A DNA stretch of 64,000 bases from Streptomyces phaeolivaceus (GTDB taxonomy: Bacteria > Actinomycetota > Actinomycetes > Streptomycetales > Streptomycetaceae). Under the pieces are notes generated by a model that worked only from the letters and a program-made list of their open reading frames with translations, had not been told where the DNA came from and did no database searches. Of the stretch, positions 44,710 to 53,343 are shown one piece after another; position 1 is the first letter of the stretch; the number at the start of each line of letters is the position of its first letter. A program made the position numbers and the translations under genes. The stretch is from contig NZ_CP045096.1 in the NCBI RefSeq assembly GCF_009184865.1, positions 4,340,001-4,404,000 on the forward strand, given 5' to 3'.

Positions 44710-45462
44710 TCAGAGACTCACCCCGGCCAGCCAGCCCCCGTCGATCACGAACGGCTGCCCGGTGATGTAGGAGGAGTCCTCGCAGGAGAGGAAGAGGGCG
44801 AGCCGGGCGACCTCCTCGGCGCGGCCGATCCGGCCGAGCGGGACGCGCTTGCGGTAGAGCTTGGCGACGGCCTCGGCGGTCGCCTCGTCGCCCGGGTCGG
44901 TCATCGCGGTGTCGATGGAGCCGGGGCAGACCGCGTTGACCCGGATGCCCTTGCGGGCCAGCTCCAGCGCGGCGACCCGGGTGAGCCCGACGATCGCGTG
45001 CTTGGTGGCGGCGTACGCGCCGACGTACGCCATCCCCGTCATCCCCGTGTACGAGGCGGTGTTGACGATGGTGCCGCCGCCGGCCGCCTCGATCTCGGGG
45101 GCGAGGGTCTTGACGCCGAGGAAGACGCCGACCTGGTTGACCCGCACCACCTGCATGAACTCGTCGAGCGGGGTGTCGACAAGGGAGTTGAAGCGCAGCA
45201 CGCCCGCGTTGTTGACGAGGCCGTCGACCCGGCCGTACGCGTTCTTGGCGGCGGCCACGGCGGCGGTCCAGTCCTCCTCGCGGCTCACGTCCAGATGGAC
45301 GTAGAGCGCGCCGATCTCCTTGGCGAGGGCCTCCCCCAGGTCGTCGAGGACATCGGCGACGACGACCTCGGCCCCCTCCGCCCGGAACAGGCGGGCCTCC
45401 TGCTCCCCCTGGCCGCGCGCGGCGCCTGTGACGAGGACGACACGTCCGTCGAGCTTGCCCAT
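44710..45462 (-). CDS. SDR-family oxidoreductase (3-ketoacyl reductase-like)
   Basis: The 250-residue classical SDR has VVLVTGAARGQGEQEA (cofactor loop), DGLVNNAGVL, the catalytic Ser in NTASYTGMTG and YAATK with the catalytic Tyr/Lys. The C-terminal half GQPFVIDGGWLAG is typical. ATG at 45462 is the natural start. It lies upstream of the LLM operon on the same strand and has its own operator 48 bp upstream (site 4). It is likely to be an alcohol or hydroxyacyl dehydrogenase of the same pathway. Confidence 0.92.
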   Translation of the reverse strand: MGKLDGRVVLVTGAARGQGEQEARLFRAEGAEVVVADVLDDLGEALAKEIGALYVHLDVSREEDWTAAVAAAKNAYGRVDGLVNNAGVLRFNSLVDTPLDEFMQVVRVNQVGVFLGVKTLAPEIEAAGGGTIVNTASYTGMTGMAYVGAYAATKHAIVGLTRVAALELARKGIRVNAVCPGSIDTAMTDPGDEATAEAVAKLYRKRVPLGRIGRAEEVARLALFLSCEDSSYITGQPFVIDGGWLAGVSL

Positions 45463-45509
45463 GTGGACTCCCTTCGCGGTGCGTTGGCCGAGGCAAGCGT
45501 AACGCCGTA

Positions 45510-45526
45510 TCTGATGGATCGTCAGA
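45510..45526. promoter_or_regulatory. 17-bp palindromic operator, site 4
   Basis: TCTGATG-GAT-CGTCAGA differs from the perfect palindrome at one position, and flanking bases extend the symmetry (TATCTGA ... TCAGATA). It is 48 bp from the SDR start. Confidence 0.7.
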
Positions 45527-45845
45527 TAGGTGCTCTCCACGACTTGGCATCCGCGCCTGCGACGCGAAGGGAGCCGAAAAGCGAGGGACGGGAGGAGAGA
45601 GGAGAGAGAGGAGAGAGGAGAGAGGAGAGAGGTGGGGGCGAGGGAAGGGACGCAAGAGGCGGGAGGGAAGGGGCCAGGGGGCAAGGGCCGGGGGGCAAGG
45701 GCCGGGGGGGCAAGGGCAGAAGACCGGCGGCGAGGGGCAGAAGGCCGGCGGCGAGGGGCACGAGGCCGGTCTGCGCGATCCTCGGTCGCGGCGTGGCCGC
45801 GGCCCGGCGGTGCTCCGCATCGCTCGGCGGCGCGGAGCCGTGATC
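45527..45845. other. Polypurine spacer
   Basis: No convincing gene. About 45593-45650 consists of AGAGAGGAG-type repeats and 45655-45760 of GGGGCAAGGGCC/GGCGAGGGGCAGAAG repeats, almost all purine on the plus strand with several G-runs. Confidence 0.75.
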
Positions 45846-45882
45846 CGACTGTGGGGGTCCTCAGCGAGGACCCCCACAGTCG
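45846..45882. terminator. 17-bp perfect stem-loop terminator
   Basis: CGACTGTGGGGGTCCTC pairs perfectly with its complement around a 3-nt loop (AGC). It lies 116 bp downstream of the secreted-protein stop at 45998. Confidence 0.8.
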
Positions 45883-45997
45883 ACGGACCCGCTCACCACC
45901 CGCGGCGGGGAGAGCTGCCGCACTCGCGTCCGCGTCCGGGACGCACTGCCACGGATGTCCGACCTGCCGCGGACACCGATGGCCGTCGGCGGTCCGC

Positions 45998-46888
45998 TCA
46001 GGCGCAGTCCTCGTCCGTGACGGGCCGGTCGTCCGCACGGATCGCACCGGCGGGGACTCCGTTCTTGTCCAGCACGTCGGCCGTCGCGGTCATGGTGAAA
46101 CCGGACGAGGTGATGCGGGTGCTGCCGTTGTCCCGCCAACCGTTCTGATCCGTGACCCCGTCGGGGGTGATGAGGGTGACGTTCTCCAGGACCGCGACCG
46201 GGGTGCTGGTGACGGTGCGCAGCGCCGGTAGCCGTTCGAGGAACCCGACGGTACGCGGCGGTACGTCGATCTTGTCCAGCTTGCTCTTGGTGACCTCCTC
46301 GCCGAAGGACCATTCGGTGGTCAGTTCGGCTCCGCCGCCGATCGAGAAGACGTCCTTGACGATGCTGAGGTTGAAGCCGACACCGACGGTGACACTGTGG
46401 GTCACGCTGCTGCTGGTCGTGAGGCTGTGGGTGATCTCCTGACCGGCCTGGACGGAGTCACCGCAGTTGATGATCAGATCGGAGGCGTCGGTGGCGGCGC
46501 CCACCGAGTCCTTCACGGAGGTCGCCGGGTACTCGCAGTGCGCGGCGACGCGGGCGAGCGGCGGCGTGCCCGCGGGGGTCTTGCCCGGATCGCCGACACC
46601 GTTCGTCTCGTCCGGCGACACCTCGCCGGTGTCCAGGTTGATGAAGAAATTGCCGACGTCCTGGAAGGGCCTGTCCGAGGTCGGCCCCGGGCAGATGGCC
46701 GCCATCAGCTTGTCGGTGTCGAAGGTCTCGGCGCCCTTGAGTTGGAACGGCGTGGAAGCCGGTGCGGGTACGAGGGCTGCCATCGCGGCCGGAACGGCGA
46801 TCACGCCGCCCGCGACAGCGATTACCGAACCGAGGCTGATCGCGACGACCCTGGAACGCTTCTTATTACGGCCATGTCCTGCGGGCAC
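45998..46888 (-). CDS. Secreted protein, possibly aerolysin/ETX-MTX2-like beta pore former
   Basis: The 296-residue protein has a signal peptide (KKRSRVVAISLGS ... AAMAA). GTG at 46888 has AGGAGGG eight bases upstream, better than the ATG at 46921. From about residue 140 the sequence alternates Ser/Thr and hydrophobic residues (ITHSLTTSSSVTHSVTVGVG, then GGAELTTEWSFGEEVTKSK and VPPRTVGFLERLP). This is the pattern of the membrane-inserting module of aerolysin-like toxins. Cysteines are few and paired (AICPG, AHCEY, INCGD, DEDCA). I infer a pore former or surface beta protein; family not proven. Confidence 0.55.
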   Translation of the reverse strand: MPAGHGRNKKRSRVVAISLGSVIAVAGGVIAVPAAMAALVPAPASTPFQLKGAETFDTDKLMAAICPGPTSDRPFQDVGNFFINLDTGEVSPDETNGVGDPGKTPAGTPPLARVAAHCEYPATSVKDSVGAATDASDLIINCGDSVQAGQEITHSLTTSSSVTHSVTVGVGFNLSIVKDVFSIGGGAELTTEWSFGEEVTKSKLDKIDVPPRTVGFLERLPALRTVTSTPVAVLENVTLITPDGVTDQNGWRDNGSTRITSSGFTMTATADVLDKNGVPAGAIRADDRPVTDEDCA

Positions 46889-47236
46889 GAGCTCGCCCTC
46901 CTTGGAGGTCGGGGGGATCATTTTCTTACCCCATTCTCACCAGGAATGACGGCATGCCGACAGGGTCAAATATCCCGGCTCATGAATCCCTCCGGTAGAT
47001 CCCACTCCCTCATCAGCAGTCTGAGCTGCATTGATTCGCCATCGACGTCCACATCTTCCCCTGCAGCCCGCCACCGAGCGCACATGGAAAAGCAACACCG
47101 AATAAGCCCCCTCGCATTTGCGTGGAGGCTTTTCAGCCACTGCCCGATTTACCGTCGGATTACTCCGTCACATTCCTCCGTCGCACTCCTCCGTCACATT
47201 CCTCCGTCGCACTCCTCCGTAGGATTAATACCGCGA
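46889..47236. other. AT-richer spacer with 13-bp repeats
   Basis: No gene is visible. The region lies between the secreted protein and LuxR genes, both on the complement strand. It is lower in GC than the surroundings (46930-47110), which could hold promoter elements, and ends with the tandem repeat listed separately. Confidence 0.6.
47163..47220. repeat. 13-bp tandem repeat
   Basis: CTCCGTCACATTC and CTCCGTCGCACTC alternate four times with exact 13-bp period (starts 47163, 47176, 47189, 47202), just downstream of the LuxR gene. Confidence 0.92.
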
Positions 47237-48007
47237 TCAGACGCGAACCCCGGGGGTTGTCGCCCCGAGCCAGCGCAGGACGGCCTCCGTGCCTCCGCGG
47301 GCGTCGAGCTTGGCGTAGATGTTGCTGAGGTTGTTGCGGACGGTCTTCTCGCTGAGCCGCAGCCGCAGTCCGATCTCCTGGGCGCCGAGGCCGGTGGAGA
47401 GCAGTTCCATGATCTGGCGTTCACGCGGGGAGAGCAGGGAGCGCAGCCGCTCTCTCGCCTCCTCCTCGCCCGGCATCGATCTGGCCGCGTCCCGGAGGGC
47501 GGCGCAGGCGGCGGGCGAGAGATAGGTGTGGCCGACCGTGGCGGCCACGACCGCCGAGGAGAGCATGCAGGTGCAGTAGTCGCCCTCGACCAGGTAGCCC
47601 GCCCCGCCCCGGAACACCTCCACCACCGTCTCGGTGTCCCGCCGGGGGCTGACGACGATCACCGGGGCGCTCATGGAACCCATGGACTTCAGCAGCGCCG
47701 CGAAGGACACCGACGGGTCCTCGCAGCGCAGGACCACGACGTCCACCTCGGTCTCGGGGAGCGTGCGGTACGGCGGCGGGACGTGCAGGGCGCTGCCGAC
47801 GTACTGGTCGTCGGGGGTCGGCCAGTCGTCGTGCGGCCACTGCCCCTCGGGGCAGGCGAGCGCGACGGACAGCCCCTGAGCCTGGCTCTGACGGGACTGC
47901 GCCGGTACGCGGGGCTGGTGCGCGGGGACACGGGAGGGACGTGCGGGAACAGCCGAAACGGTGGTGCCTGCGTGCTGGGACGTTCTGACGTGCCGGGGGG
48001 ATCGCAC
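47237..48007 (-). CDS. LuxR-family regulator with degenerate receiver-like N-domain
   Basis: The 256-residue protein ends with a LuxR/FixJ helix-turn-helix (LLSPRERQIMELLSTGLGAQEIG, then LSEKTVRNNLSNIYAKL). The N-terminal half has receiver-like strand/helix order but no clear phosphoacceptor Asp in the usual position (EVDVVVLRCEDPS), so it may work without phosphorylation. A proline/glutamine-rich N-terminal 45 residues precede it. GTG start with AAGGA eight bases upstream. No sensor kinase is adjacent; the secreted protein gene upstream in coordinates could be a target. Confidence 0.82.
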   Translation of the reverse strand: MRSPRHVRTSQHAGTTVSAVPARPSRVPAHQPRVPAQSRQSQAQGLSVALACPEGQWPHDDWPTPDDQYVGSALHVPPPYRTLPETEVDVVVLRCEDPSVSFAALLKSMGSMSAPVIVVSPRRDTETVVEVFRGGAGYLVEGDYCTCMLSSAVVAATVGHTYLSPAACAALRDAARSMPGEEEARERLRSLLSPRERQIMELLSTGLGAQEIGLRLRLSEKTVRNNLSNIYAKLDARGGTEAVLRWLGATTPGVRV

Positions 48008-48127
48008 CTCGTGGGTCCTTCCGCCGAAGCCATGACTCCCTTACATACGTGACTCCGGCGTAAGTTGTTCGAAGTTTCAATAACCAAGACCGGGTCCGCC
48101 GTTCTCAGGAGTCACGGTGCTCACGAA

Positions 48128-48174
48128 GATCGCAGAGATCACGGAGATCACGGAGGTCACGGAGGTCACGGAGG
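48128..48174. repeat. 9-bp tandem repeat (GATCACGGA/GGTCACGGA)
   Basis: Five units precede the nucleotidyltransferase-like start at 48182. Confidence 0.85.
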
Positions 48175-48181
48175 CCCCGCC

Positions 48182-48472
48182 ATGAGTTCACATCAACTCA
48201 CCGCTTCCTACGACGAGTTCGTCGGGCGCGCCGCCGCGGACCCGGCGGTCGTCGGCCTGGTCCTCAAGGGCTCGCAGGCCCACGAGGGCATGCCCACCGC
48301 CCACTCGGACCATGACCTGTACGTCGTCCTCGCCGATGACGCGACGACCGGACTCGCCCGGTTCGCGGGGTACCGCACCCCGGAACTCGACCTTGTCCCC
48401 CTGCCCGGCTGGGACACCCCCGCCCTCCTGGACGCGCGGGGAGAGGACCTGCACCTGATGCGACCGTGCTAG
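48182..48472 (+). pseudogene. N-terminal fragment of a nucleotidyltransferase-fold protein
   Basis: The 96 residues contain the pol-beta-like motif GSQA ... SDHDLYVVL (G-S and D-x-D). The helical remainder of such enzymes (usually another 150+ residues) is missing; the stop codon overlaps the stop of the convergent APH gene. It is either a truncated relic or a minimal antitoxin-like protein. The former is more likely. Confidence 0.55.
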
Positions 48473-49383
48473 CGGCGGGCGGCGGGCGGCTCGTCCGTCA
48501 GGATGCGGTTCAGGGTTCGGCGGCCCGTCCGGCTCATGACGGGGTTGCTGTCGACGTAGTACCAGACCAGTCCCATCGCCTGCTCGAAGGCCCACGCCTT
48601 GCCCCGCTCCCATTCGAGGTCGTCGCTGCCGAGGTGGTCGCGGAGCACCTTGCGCGGCCCGGCTTCGAGCAGATGCCACGCGCTCACCAGATCCAGCGAG
48701 GGGTCGGCCGGTCCGAAGCCGCCGACGTCGAGAAGCCCCGTGAGCCGGCCGCCGGACACGAGCACGTTGCCGGGGATCAGATCGCGATGGGCCATGGTGT
48801 CCTCGGCCGTGCCTCGCGGCAGTTCACGCAGGGTCGCCCAGAGGCGGCGCAGCCGGGAGACGTCCAGGAGGTGTTCGCTGTGTCCGAAGCAGGTCTCCAT
48901 CCACGCGTCATGGGACCGCAGATCGCCTCCGCGACCGGTGCCGGTGAACGTGCGGCCACGGGCGTCGATCGCGCGCAGTTCGCCGATGAGATCGGCCAGG
49001 TCGCGGGCGAACGCGACCGATTCGCCCGGGTCCTCGTCGGCGGCCACGACACCGGGCAGCCACGTCTGCACCGACCACGGCAGCGGGTAGCCCGCCCCGG
49101 GTTCACCGAGCGCGACCGGCTCGGGCGTGGGGAAACGCGTGCGGCCCGCCAGCTCGCGAGCCGCTTCCGCCTCGGACTCCAGCCAGTGCCGCGTCGCCTC
49201 GACGCCCGCGGGCTCCAGGGGGAACCGGGCCGCGAACCGATCGCCGATACGGAAGACGGCGTTGACCGTCCCCTGCGCCGCGATGCCCCTGACCGACAGC
49301 CCCCGCCACTCGGGAAACTGCCGCTCCACCAGAACACGCACCGTCTCGGGCGACACCGTCAGCTGGTCGGCGTGCATCTCCAT
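48469..49383 (-). CDS. Aminoglycoside phosphotransferase-family kinase
   Basis: The 304-residue protein has the APH catalytic loop MAHRDLIPGNVLV (HxD...N) and the metal-binding position in LLDVGGFGPADPSLDL, where DVGG replaces the common D-x-D/DWG. LPWSVQTWLPG marks the N-lobe/C-lobe linker. It may phosphorylate an aminoglycoside, a macrolide or an unrelated metabolite. ATG at 49383, with a second in-frame ATG two codons later. Confidence 0.85.
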   Translation of the reverse strand: MEMHADQLTVSPETVRVLVERQFPEWRGLSVRGIAAQGTVNAVFRIGDRFAARFPLEPAGVEATRHWLESEAEAARELAGRTRFPTPEPVALGEPGAGYPLPWSVQTWLPGVVAADEDPGESVAFARDLADLIGELRAIDARGRTFTGTGRGGDLRSHDAWMETCFGHSEHLLDVSRLRRLWATLRELPRGTAEDTMAHRDLIPGNVLVSGGRLTGLLDVGGFGPADPSLDLVSAWHLLEAGPRKVLRDHLGSDDLEWERGKAWAFEQAMGLVWYYVDSNPVMSRTGRRTLNRILTDEPPAARR

Positions 49384-49484
49384 GGGGGAAGCATCAGCGT
49401 CACGATCTTCGACGACAACCCGTTTTCCGTCGCGCGGCGCCGGTCACCCACCCCACGACGCCGCTCACCCGACCCCCGCGCTCC

Positions 49485-50441
49485 TCACAGCAACGGGGCC
49501 ACCCGCTCCCCGAACTCCCGCATCTGGTCTGTGAGTTCGTCCCGGCTACGGCTGCGGAAGCGCACTTGGATCTGGTGCACGCCCATCGCCTTGTACGCCC
49601 GCAGGGACTCCGCGACGGCGGACGGCGGGCCGGTGAGGGTGCGGCGGCCGACGTTCCAGGTCGGGGCGCCGAGGTAGAGGGGCTCGGCGATCGCGCCGAT
49701 GGTGAGGGGGTCGGTGACGCCGGCCTCCTCGCGCAGATGACGGAGGCGGGCGATCTGGTCGGGCAGGCGGTCGCGGGGGTCGCCCTGCGGGAGCCAGCCG
49801 TCACCCCGTACGGCGGCCCGGCGTACGGCGGCGGGGGACGAGCCGCCGACCCATACCGGGATACGGTCCTGGGCCGGGCGGGGGCGCTGGCCCAGGCCCT
49901 CGAAGTCGTACAACTTGCCGTGGTGGGACGGGAATTCGTCCGGGCCCAGCGCGGCCCGCAGCGCGTCCACGCACTCGTCCAGGACGGGCCCCCGGCGCCC
50001 GAAGTCGACGCCGAGCGCCTCGAACTCCTCCCGTACGTGACCGGCGCCCACGCCGAGGATCAGCCGGCCGCCGGAGAGGTGGTCGAGGGTGGCGTACTGC
50101 TTGGCGGTGAGCAGCGGGTGGCGCAGGCCGACCACCGCGACATGGCTGAGCAGCCGGACCCGTTCGGTGACGGCGGCCAGGTAGGCGAGCGTGGCGACCG
50201 GGTCGTACCAGACCGTGCTCATCGCGGGGGCGAGACGGCGTGGGATGGCCACGTGGTCGCAGCCGGCGATGTACGCGAAGCCCGACCGGTCGGCGGCGCG
50301 CGCGATCTCCGCCAGATCCTCCGGCCCGGCCTCCGCCTCCCAGGGCTCGGCGTAGAGGGTGCTCTGCGACTGGACGGGGAGCTGCATCCCGTAGGCGAGC
50401 CCGCCGCGGTCGTCCGATTCGCTCTCCTGAGGTGTTCGCAC
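49485..50441 (-). CDS. LLM-class F420-dependent oxidoreductase
   Basis: The 318-residue protein has the LLM barrel with YIAGCDHVAIPR, AKQYATLDHLSGGRLILGVGAGH (family signature) and WVGGSSPAAVRRAA. The subgroup normally uses F420. GTG at 50441 has GGGGAG five bases upstream; the frame continues to 50483 but without such a site. Operator site 5 is 105 bp upstream. Confidence 0.87.
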   Translation of the reverse strand: MRTPQESESDDRGGLAYGMQLPVQSQSTLYAEPWEAEAGPEDLAEIARAADRSGFAYIAGCDHVAIPRRLAPAMSTVWYDPVATLAYLAAVTERVRLLSHVAVVGLRHPLLTAKQYATLDHLSGGRLILGVGAGHVREEFEALGVDFGRRGPVLDECVDALRAALGPDEFPSHHGKLYDFEGLGQRPRPAQDRIPVWVGGSSPAAVRRAAVRGDGWLPQGDPRDRLPDQIARLRHLREEAGVTDPLTIGAIAEPLYLGAPTWNVGRRTLTGPPSAVAESLRAYKAMGVHQIQVRFRSRSRDELTDQMREFGERVAPLL

Positions 50442-50545
50442 GGCCGCTCCCCGGCTGTTGGGTCCTCGGTGTCCGTCAGTCACGCGCGCTGCGCCGGCCG
50501 GCGCCCGCGGTGCCCGTGAACGACTCGGCCGCCCCCATCGTCGTA

Positions 50546-50562
50546 GCTGACGAACCGTCAGA
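50546..50562. promoter_or_regulatory. 17-bp palindromic operator, site 5
   Basis: GCTGACG-AAC-CGTCAGA lies between the LLM gene (start 50441) and the plus-strand TauE/SafE-like gene (start 50778). It could control the LLM gene, and perhaps both. Confidence 0.7.
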
Positions 50563-50777
50563 CAAGGGGTGGGAGAAGGGTGTTGTGCGGTCCGGGCGGC
50601 GGCGGGTCCGGCGGAGCGAGGGTGCGGGCCTCGGCGCCCCAGGCCAGCAGGTGGTGACGGCGGGCCCAGAGGTCGTGGCGCACCGCGTCAGCCCATGGCA
50701 GGGCCTTGAGACACGATGCGTGGATCACACAGGGTGGGACCGTTGCGGTCTTCTCGCCCCGGCGCGATGCTCGGCGG

Positions 50778-51548
50778 ATGTCGGAGACGTCGGAGATCCT
50801 CCTCGTGCTGCTGGCTGGTCTCGTCGCCGGCACGCTGAACGCCGTCGGCGGCGGGGGCACGTTCGTGGCGCTGCCCGCGCTGGTCGCGGCGGGGCTGCCG
50901 CCGGTGACGGCGAACGCGGCGTCCACCATCGCGCTGCTGCCCGGTTCGGTGGCCGGCGCGTGGGTCTCCCGGCATGAGATCACCCAGGTCGGGGCGGCGT
51001 CCACGCGGGCGCTGACGCTGACCAGTGTGCTGGGCGGCGGCCTCGGCGCGGTCCTTCTGCTGGTGCTGCCGTCGTCGTCGTTCGACGTCGCCGTGCCCTG
51101 GCTGCTGGCCTTCGCCACGGTCGTGCTCGCCTTCGGGCGTCCTGTGCTGCGGCTGCTCGGGGCGGGGCCGGAACGGCTGGGCGGGCTGGGGAGCGGGGCG
51201 CTGCTGACCGGTCAGTTCCTGCTCTCCGTCTACGGCGGATACTTCGGCGGGGCCGTGGGCATCCTGATGCTGGCCCTGTGGAGTCTCGGGCTCGGGCTGG
51301 ACCCCGCCACGGCCAATCCCATGCGGATCGCCCAGGTCACCGCGGTCTACCTCAGCGCCGCCGGGCTGTTCCTCGTCGCCTCGGACGCGCTCGCCACGCC
51401 GTGGCTGCTCGTCTCCATGCTCACGGGCGCCGTCGCCGGCGGCGCCGCCGGAGCGCGCCTCGCCCTCCACCTCCCCGCCCGCGCGCTCCGGGCGGTCGTC
51501 CTGGGCACGGCGGCGACGATGACCCTGCTGTACTTCCTCCGCGCATAG
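50778..51548 (+). CDS. TauE/SafE-family membrane transporter
   Basis: The 256-residue protein has eight predicted helices and the family signature GLVAGTLNAVGGGGTFVALP near the N-terminus, repeated in the second half as GGYFGGAVGILML. Members export sulfite, sulfoacetate or other small organic acids. ATG at 50778 places the first helix correctly. It may export or import an acid linked to the neighbouring catabolic genes. Confidence 0.88.
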   Translation: MSETSEILLVLLAGLVAGTLNAVGGGGTFVALPALVAAGLPPVTANAASTIALLPGSVAGAWVSRHEITQVGAASTRALTLTSVLGGGLGAVLLLVLPSSSFDVAVPWLLAFATVVLAFGRPVLRLLGAGPERLGGLGSGALLTGQFLLSVYGGYFGGAVGILMLALWSLGLGLDPATANPMRIAQVTAVYLSAAGLFLVASDALATPWLLVSMLTGAVAGGAAGARLALHLPARALRAVVLGTAATMTLLYFLRA

Positions 51549-51567
51549 CCTTCGCCCCCGCGGGCCT

Positions 51568-51676
51568 GGAAGGCGACCGGCGGCGGGTCGGAGAAGCATG
51601 GGGCGCGGCCCCTGCTTCTCAGGGGCGCGGGGAACTGCGCGACCAGCCCCCACCGGACCCGCACCCGGCCACGCAC
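51568..51676 (+). repeat. Streptomyces intergenic repeat, copy C
   Basis: It shares with copy B (29271-29372) the central AGGGGCGCGGGGAACTGCGC and the CACCGGACCCGCACCCG tail. It lies between the convergent TauE-like and amidohydrolase genes, where it may act as a transcription end. Confidence 0.8.
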
Positions 51677-51699
51677 CCCAACCCCCCGCCCCCTACCCC

Positions 51700-53004
51700 C
51701 TACCCCGCCCAGAGTCCGTCCTCCGTCAACCCGAGCAACTCGATCGCGTTCCGTCGGACGATGCGGTCGACGACGTCCGCGTCCAGGTGCCCCATCTGCG
51801 CCTCACCGACCTGCCGCGACTCGGGCCAGGTGGAGTCGGAGTGCGGGTAGTCGGTCTCGTACAACACGTTGCCGACACCGATCGCGTCCAGATTGCGGAG
51901 CCCGAACGCGTCGTCGAAGAAGCACCCGTAGACATGTTCCGCGAACAGCTCCGACGGCGGCCGGTGGACCTTGTCCGCGACGCCGCCCCAGCCCCGGTTC
52001 TCCTCCCAGACGACGTCCGCGCGCTCCAGGATGTACGGGATCCAGCCGATCTGGCCCTCCGCGTACATGACCTTGAGGTGGGGGAAGCGCTCGAACTTGC
52101 CGCTCATCAGCCAGTCGACCATCGAGAAGCAGCAGTTGGCGAAGGTGATGGTCGACCCCACGGCGGGCGGCGCGTCGGCGGACGTGGACGGCATCCGGCT
52201 CGACGACCCGATGTGCATCGCCACCACCGTGCCGGTCTCGTCGCAGGCCGCGAAGAAGGGGTCCCACTCGTCGGTGTGGACGGACGGGAGACCCAGATGC
52301 GGGGGTATCTCGGAGAAGGCCACCGCCCGGACCCCCCGGGCCGCGTTGCGACGCACCTCCGCCGCCGCCAACTCGGCGTCCCAGAGCGGGATGAGGGTGA
52401 GGGGGATCAGCCGGCCCCGCGCCTCCGGCCCGCACCACTCCTCCACCATCCAGTCGTTGTAGGCCCGCACTCCGAGCAGCCCCAGCTCATGGTCGGCGGC
52501 CTCGGTGAACGTCTGCCCGCAGAAACGCGGGAAGGTAGGGAAACACAGCGCCGACTGCACGTGGTTGACGTCCATGTCCGCGAGGCGCCGCGGGACGTCG
52601 TACGAGCCGGGGCGCATCTGCTCGTAGGTGATGATCTCCAACTTGATCTCGTCCCGGCTGTAGCCCACCGCCGTGTCCAGGCGGGTCAGCGGGCGGTGCA
52701 GGTCCTCGTAGACCCACCAGTCGCCGATCGGGCCGTCGTCGCCGGGGGCGCCCATCACGGGCTTGAAGCGGCCACCGAGGAACGTCATCTCCTTCAGCGG
52801 CGCGCGGACCACGCGGGGCCCGATGTCCAGGTACTTCTTGGGGAGCCGGTCCTGCCAGACGTTCGGCGGCTCCACCGTGTGGTCGTCGACGGAGATGATC
52901 TTCGGGAAGGGCGGGTCGGCGGCGGGGGTGCCTGCGGCGGCGGGGGCGGGAGTGGGGTCGGGGGCGGTGGCGGAATCCGTGGCGCTCGTCTCCATGGTGT
53001 CCAT
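51700..53004 (-). CDS. Amidohydrolase_2-family metal-dependent hydrolase
   Basis: The 434-residue protein has the amidohydrolase_2 core of decarboxylase/hydrolase-like enzymes: SVDDHTVEPPNVWQDRLP (metal-binding D-x-H-x-x-E-P), VAMHIGSSSRM (His) and YETDYPHSDSTWP (Asp). This group includes enzymes acting on beta-keto or phenolic acids. Three in-frame starts lie close together (53013 GTG, 53004 ATG, 52995 ATG). The operator at 53025 is so close that the transcript may be nearly leaderless. Confidence 0.87.
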   Translation of the reverse strand: MDTMETSATDSATAPDPTPAPAAAGTPAADPPFPKIISVDDHTVEPPNVWQDRLPKKYLDIGPRVVRAPLKEMTFLGGRFKPVMGAPGDDGPIGDWWVYEDLHRPLTRLDTAVGYSRDEIKLEIITYEQMRPGSYDVPRRLADMDVNHVQSALCFPTFPRFCGQTFTEAADHELGLLGVRAYNDWMVEEWCGPEARGRLIPLTLIPLWDAELAAAEVRRNAARGVRAVAFSEIPPHLGLPSVHTDEWDPFFAACDETGTVVAMHIGSSSRMPSTSADAPPAVGSTITFANCCFSMVDWLMSGKFERFPHLKVMYAEGQIGWIPYILERADVVWEENRGWGGVADKVHRPPSELFAEHVYGCFFDDAFGLRNLDAIGVGNVLYETDYPHSDSTWPESRQVGEAQMGHLDADVVDRIVRRNAIELLGLTEDGLWAG

Positions 53005-53024
53005 GTCCGTCACGGTAGCGCCGA

Positions 53025-53041
53025 TCTGACGGTCCGTCAGT
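53025..53041. promoter_or_regulatory. 17-bp palindromic operator, site 6
   Basis: TCTGACG-GTC-CGTCAGT is perfect over the CTGACG/CGTCAG core and only 21 bp before the amidohydrolase start. A further half-site (GTCCGTCAG) follows at 53044-53052. Confidence 0.75.
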
Positions 53042-53343
53042 AAGTCCGTCAGCAAGCCGGTCGCGGTCAGGACGCCCGTACGGCGACCGGAACTCACCCA
53101 GGCGCCGCACCCGGCCGTCGGGTCGCACCCGGCCGCCGTGTCGCACCCGGCCGCCGAACGAACCCCGCCGCGGGACACGCCGGGCACCGGATACGACATC
53201 GGGGCGCGCAGGTGTGCGGAGAGTCTGCGTGGACCTCGTGATATCCCGCACGCCTCCCAGTGATCGACCTCTCCCACGGCTGACGGATCTGCCATGAACA
53301 AGGCAAACTGGCCTGGGTATCAGAAGGCCTTAGGGGGCTGTCG

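Noticed and set aside
50558..50720. Possible C-terminal gene remnant on the complement strand ending LLPPLV
   Set aside because: About 45 codons with acceptable bias, but no family could be recognised, and the upstream part is antisense to the TauE/SafE-like gene. Too weak to list.
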